DNA from: an uncultured Muribaculaceae bacterium
GTDB taxonomy: Bacteria; Bacteroidota; Bacteroidia; Bacteroidales; Muribaculaceae
Assembly: GCA_910584055.1 (NCBI GenBank)
Contig: CAJTZS010000001.1
Location: 124,001-188,000 of the forward strand
Reading direction: 5' to 3'
DNA length: 64,000 nucleotides
The translations under genes and the position numbers were made by a program. Positions 61,047-64,000 of the stretch are shown here, one piece after another. Below the pieces are notes generated by a model. It was not told where the DNA came from. It saw nothing but the letters and a program-made list of their open reading frames with translations, and did no database searches. Positions within the stretch are counted from its first letter, which is position 1; each line of letters begins with the position of its first letter.

Positions 61047-61071
61047 TGTAGGGATGCACCATGGTGCATCC
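61047..61071. repeat. REP-like GTAG-hairpin, single copy
   Basis: TGTAGGGATGCACC then ATGG TGCATCC: the same stem as at 40376-40399 with a different 2-nt loop. The repeat lies in the 5' region of the metallophosphoesterase gene. Confidence 0.7.
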
Positions 61072-61128
61072 TTCAATACCCTCCTTTCTGTCGTTACAAG
61101 CTCTAAACCATTTGTAAAATATAGATTC

Positions 61129-62259
61129 ATGAGTAGAAGAAAATATATCTCGGTATTGACTGTTTCATTGCTTTGGTTGTGGTTATTGGGTATTCCTTGC
61201 GTCGCTTTTGCAAAGGAGATTTCTAAGAATCCTCGCAAATATTCGGTTGTGATGCTGGGCGATACTCATTTCGACACCGAACCCGATAGCGTATATCATT
61301 CTTTTTATAATGAACCGGTGGAATGGCTAAACAGGGTGCAGCGTGCAGAGTTTGCCCGTAATGGGGAGATGTGGCGTGAAAGATGCCCAAAACTCTTGAA
61401 TCGTTGTGCTGAACTTGTAGATAAGAATACTGTTATGGCCTTTCAAGTGGGAGATCTCATTCAGGGGGACTGCGGTAAAGGAGAAGTACATCAGAAAATG
61501 TTGAACGACGTGATGGATGCTTTCAAGCGGAAATTCAACGGATTGCCATTTGTGACGGTTGTCGGCAACCATGACATACGCGGGGTGGATGCCGAGAAAG
61601 CCTATCATGAGTATATGCCTAAGCGTATGTCGCAGGAGCTCGGTAAGGATATTCAGAAGACAACATTCTATTTTACAATAGGTCCGGATGCGTTTTTAGT
61701 GCTTGACTTCAACTGCCCGGATGATGCTGAAATCGAAAAGATGCTGCATGAGACCGAGGATGCAAGGCATACATTTATAATTACCCACGGTCCTGTATTC
61801 CCTATGGACGATCCGAGTTGTAGGTGGTTCTTCCATGGCGACTGGAATGACACACAAACAAGAAGACATTTCAGGGAAGAATTTGCAAAACGCAATGCGA
61901 TTGTTCTTTGCGGGCACTCCCATTGTACCACGTTAACCGAATGGAAAGGGGATGGCGGTATCATAACCCAAATGGAAATGAACAGTGTATGGTCGAATGA
62001 GGAGAGTGGCGTATATAGTATCATTACTGATGATCCTGCCGAGTATGGAATGGGAAGGATGAGTATGACGACGAATCCCGATGGCTCACCGATAAAGGAT
62101 GAAAGCGCCTTGTTTGAGGAGTACCGGTCCGGACTTGTGCGATACGTCCATTCCACCACCCCCGGATCCTTTAAACTTAACGTAGGCCCAAGATACGTTA
62201 CTATCGATTTCTACGCCGGGGATTCACATGCCAAGACCCGCACGTTCAAATTAAGATAG
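61129..62259 (+). CDS. Exported calcineurin-like metallophosphoesterase
   Basis: A 376-residue protein with a signal peptide (to AFAKEIS). It has metallophosphoesterase motifs VMLGDTHFD (Asp45, His47), FQVGDLIQG, TVVGNHDIRG and ALCGHSHCT-like VLCGHSHCTT. It ends in a beta-rich C-terminal domain. Substrate unknown; likely a phosphate mono- or diester in the envelope. The ATG at 61129 is chosen because the longer frame starts inside the REP-like repeat. Confidence 0.85.
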   Translation: MSRRKYISVLTVSLLWLWLLGIPCVAFAKEISKNPRKYSVVMLGDTHFDTEPDSVYHSFYNEPVEWLNRVQRAEFARNGEMWRERCPKLLNRCAELVDKNTVMAFQVGDLIQGDCGKGEVHQKMLNDVMDAFKRKFNGLPFVTVVGNHDIRGVDAEKAYHEYMPKRMSQELGKDIQKTTFYFTIGPDAFLVLDFNCPDDAEIEKMLHETEDARHTFIITHGPVFPMDDPSCRWFFHGDWNDTQTRRHFREEFAKRNAIVLCGHSHCTTLTEWKGDGGIITQMEMNSVWSNEESGVYSIITDDPAEYGMGRMSMTTNPDGSPIKDESALFEEYRSGLVRYVHSTTPGSFKLNVGPRYVTIDFYAGDSHAKTRTFKLR

Positions 62260-62536
62260 TATGACACATTTCCTCCGCTGCCGTTCTAATCACAAGAAAT
62301 GCGATAAACTGCATTTCTGCGATTAGAATATTCTGCGTCTGTGCAATCACCGGTTTCCGATGGGCATAATATAAAGAATGTAGTGATTCGCATTCATACA
62401 TGACCATTACATGAAAAACGCATTGAATCATCTCTGCTAATTACAAGATATTCAATAGTATATAATATAAAACAAAACTTACAGGGGTGTAGGCTTGGCT
62501 TAATTATTACATGAAGTTACATGAAATTACATGAAA
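62260..62536. other. AT-rich gap with a short tandem repeat
   Basis: No gene visible. Three 10-bp TTACATGAAA-type units (62508-62537) lie at the end of the AlbA_2 gene; the remainder is unremarkable. Confidence 0.5.
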
Positions 62537-63985
62537 TCAGCCCCAATTGGGGATGTAACCTATATCACGCCGGTTGGTGCCCTCTGGAGTGCCAACCTTA
62601 ATCAAACCACGATTAAGAGCCTCTTTAATTACCACCGATATCATTGGGTAGTTTTTCTCGGCTAACCCAAATCGTTCACGCAATGATTTGTTGGTCAACA
62701 TCTCATTGCTCAAGTATTTAAGACAGGCGTGTTGATAGCAGGCCTGTATCTTTTCCTCTTTGGATGTGTCCGACCAGCTTTTATAAGCGGAAATTATGAC
62801 CGTGGTTCGAGTCTCGGATACTCTGATTTTGATGGGTGGAAGTTGATAACGTTCAATGGCTGAGATCGCTTTATCCAACCCGCTACCTTTTTCTTCACAA
62901 AACCCCATCCTCCTCATTATATCAGCCAATGATTCATTTCGAGATTGATACTCGTCTATGAAGCGGTCTGTGCTTATAAGAGGTTGTCCAGGCGAAGATA
63001 TTTCTATACGGTCTGTGTAAATTTCAATCATAGGGAAACCCATAATGCAAAAATCCTGATGGATTATCATATTGGCGGCTATCTCACGGATAGCTATCTC
63101 GGGATACATCCTTACATCTTCTCGGAGAGCGCGACCGATTTCTTCGTTAGCAGGCAACTGACCGTTAACCCAATCGACCATATTGGGAAAGCAAACGGCA
63201 TATCCTTGTTCGAAGGCCTGCTCACGAATAGTATCAACCTTATTTTTACCCTTGTAGACTACAACCCTGATTGACTTTCTGCTCAAGCCTTTTATCTGGC
63301 GAAGGTCTTTTGCCAAAAGGATTGCACCAAGTTCGGTTACTGCATATCCTAAATCTGTTCTTGAGATGATTTTTGAAGATATGAATTTCTCTATAATCCC
63401 ATCAGTAGTCTGAGGCAAAGGGAGATTGAGCCTGTCAAAGAAAGTTTCGGCGCTCAATAAACCGATAACTTCATTTGCCGAAAGGCCGTCCATCAAGAGT
63501 GCCCTTTCAATAGGCAGAGCGTTCACTCTACTCCATATTTTGGCCTCTTTGTCTGGATACAAACTTAGTTCCTTAGTCAAAGAGCATATACGGACATAAG
63601 CCTTATGAAAGAATGTTACCGGTCGGTTTGTTGCTGCCGGGATGATATAACAGCTTAAATGTTTGCCTTTGTAATCAAACTCATAGGTCTGAACATCTAT
63701 ACGTGGATTTAGGCGATTGACCAACCACATTTCCAATTCTTCATTTCCTTTTTTATGGCTCTTGGCCTTGAAGGTAGTTCCAATTACATCGTGTGTGCTA
63801 TCTTCAATGCCAAACACAAGATAGCCGAACGGTCTATCCATAATAGCCGCACTGTTAGAAAGGGCAGAAATCCTTTCACCAATTTCTTCGCAAGAATGAA
63901 AATTATGTTTAAATTCGACCCATTCCGTTTCATGTGGCAGGGATACCAGTACGGCAATGAGTTTTTCCAATTCAACTTGTTCCAT
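62537..63985 (-). CDS. AlbA_2 domain/ATP-binding regulatory protein
   Basis: A 482-residue protein of the same general type as the one at 41693: N-terminal AlbA_2 (schlafen-like) region (VEFKHNFHSCEEIGERISAL, AIMDRPFGYLVFGIEDSTH), a GHKL/ATPase-like region (IREIAANMIIHQDFCIMGFP, MIEIYTDRIEISSPG, GFCEEKGSGLDKAISAIERY) and a helical C-terminus with a possible winged helix (LTNKSLRERFGLAEKNYPMI). Likely a transcriptional regulator or DNA-binding stress protein. It ends 15 bp before the window edge on its 5' side. Confidence 0.85.
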   Translation of the reverse strand: MEQVELEKLIAVLVSLPHETEWVEFKHNFHSCEEIGERISALSNSAAIMDRPFGYLVFGIEDSTHDVIGTTFKAKSHKKGNEELEMWLVNRLNPRIDVQTYEFDYKGKHLSCYIIPAATNRPVTFFHKAYVRICSLTKELSLYPDKEAKIWSRVNALPIERALLMDGLSANEVIGLLSAETFFDRLNLPLPQTTDGIIEKFISSKIISRTDLGYAVTELGAILLAKDLRQIKGLSRKSIRVVVYKGKNKVDTIREQAFEQGYAVCFPNMVDWVNGQLPANEEIGRALREDVRMYPEIAIREIAANMIIHQDFCIMGFPMIEIYTDRIEISSPGQPLISTDRFIDEYQSRNESLADIMRRMGFCEEKGSGLDKAISAIERYQLPPIKIRVSETRTTVIISAYKSWSDTSKEEKIQACYQHACLKYLSNEMLTNKSLRERFGLAEKNYPMISVVIKEALNRGLIKVGTPEGTNRRDIGYIPNWG

Positions 63986-64000
63986 AATGCAAAGTTACAA

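Noticed and set aside
61054..61129. Longer N-terminus of the metallophosphoesterase
   Set aside because: It would begin inside the REP-like palindrome and would place 25 residues before a good signal peptide.

Overview
The window comes from a Bacteroidota chromosome, most likely order Bacteroidales and plausibly Muribaculaceae (inference). Supporting signs are promoters of the TAnnTTTG type, a SusC-like receptor, exported proteins ending in type IX secretion (T9SS) sorting domains, the T9SS regulator and assembly genes porX and porW, a Wzi-type outer-membrane protein, and the gene order dapB-lepB-WbqC-DUF4294.

Positions 1 to about 18,037 are the right end of an integrative/mobilizable element. 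It carries a relaxase (5' end outside the window), a TraG/VirD4 coupling protein, and a regulatory cassette: TetR1, an orphan StlD/DarB-type ketosynthase and TetR2. Three copies of a hairpin with a conserved loop flank the cassette. Next come an AT-rich patch of small minus-strand genes, an IS21 element (7,817-10,499), a DNA methylase gene truncated at the IS21 edge, and a leftward accessory module: DUF1896, a catalytically degenerate topoisomerase IA-like protein, DUF4099/DUF3945, three small DNA-binding or excisionase-like proteins and a tyrosine integrase. The element ends inside a SusC gene, of which only the first third remains (18,030-19,115).

From 18 to 46 kb is chromosome, mostly on the minus strand. 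It holds a C10 cysteine protease and another T9SS cargo protein, DUF1573, a small TonB-like protein, a Sel1 protein, porX and porW, yidD-rnpA, a polyprenyl synthase, then an AT-rich restriction-modification pair (31.1-33.6 kb), then pyrH-frr, a GT2 glycosyltransferase, DUF4294, WbqC, lepB, dapB, PCMD, TatD, rnhB, an AlbA_2/HTH regulator, a lipocalin-like lipoprotein, wzi, and a tRNA-Glu / rpsT / tRNA-Glu cluster.

From 46 to 64 kb the genes are mostly on the plus strand: a nucleoside kinase, mgtE, mutS, a radical SAM protein, an LD-carboxypeptidase, glpK-glpF (glycerol phosphorylation and uptake), a GH24 lysozyme, a lipoprotein, a GNAT/small-protein pair, a GH43 enzyme, a T9SS cargo protein, a metallophosphoesterase and a second AlbA_2 protein. 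Several repeat families lie between genes: GTAG-hairpin REP-like elements, a MITE-like element in two copies, and an ACATTAA-type spacer repeat in at least seven intergenic sites.

The most unusual structure is the hairpin family at 3.2-5.4 kb. Its 30-33 nt loops are conserved while its stems differ in sequence yet still pair, and one copy presents the exact antisense of the other two loops immediately before the tetR2 start codon.
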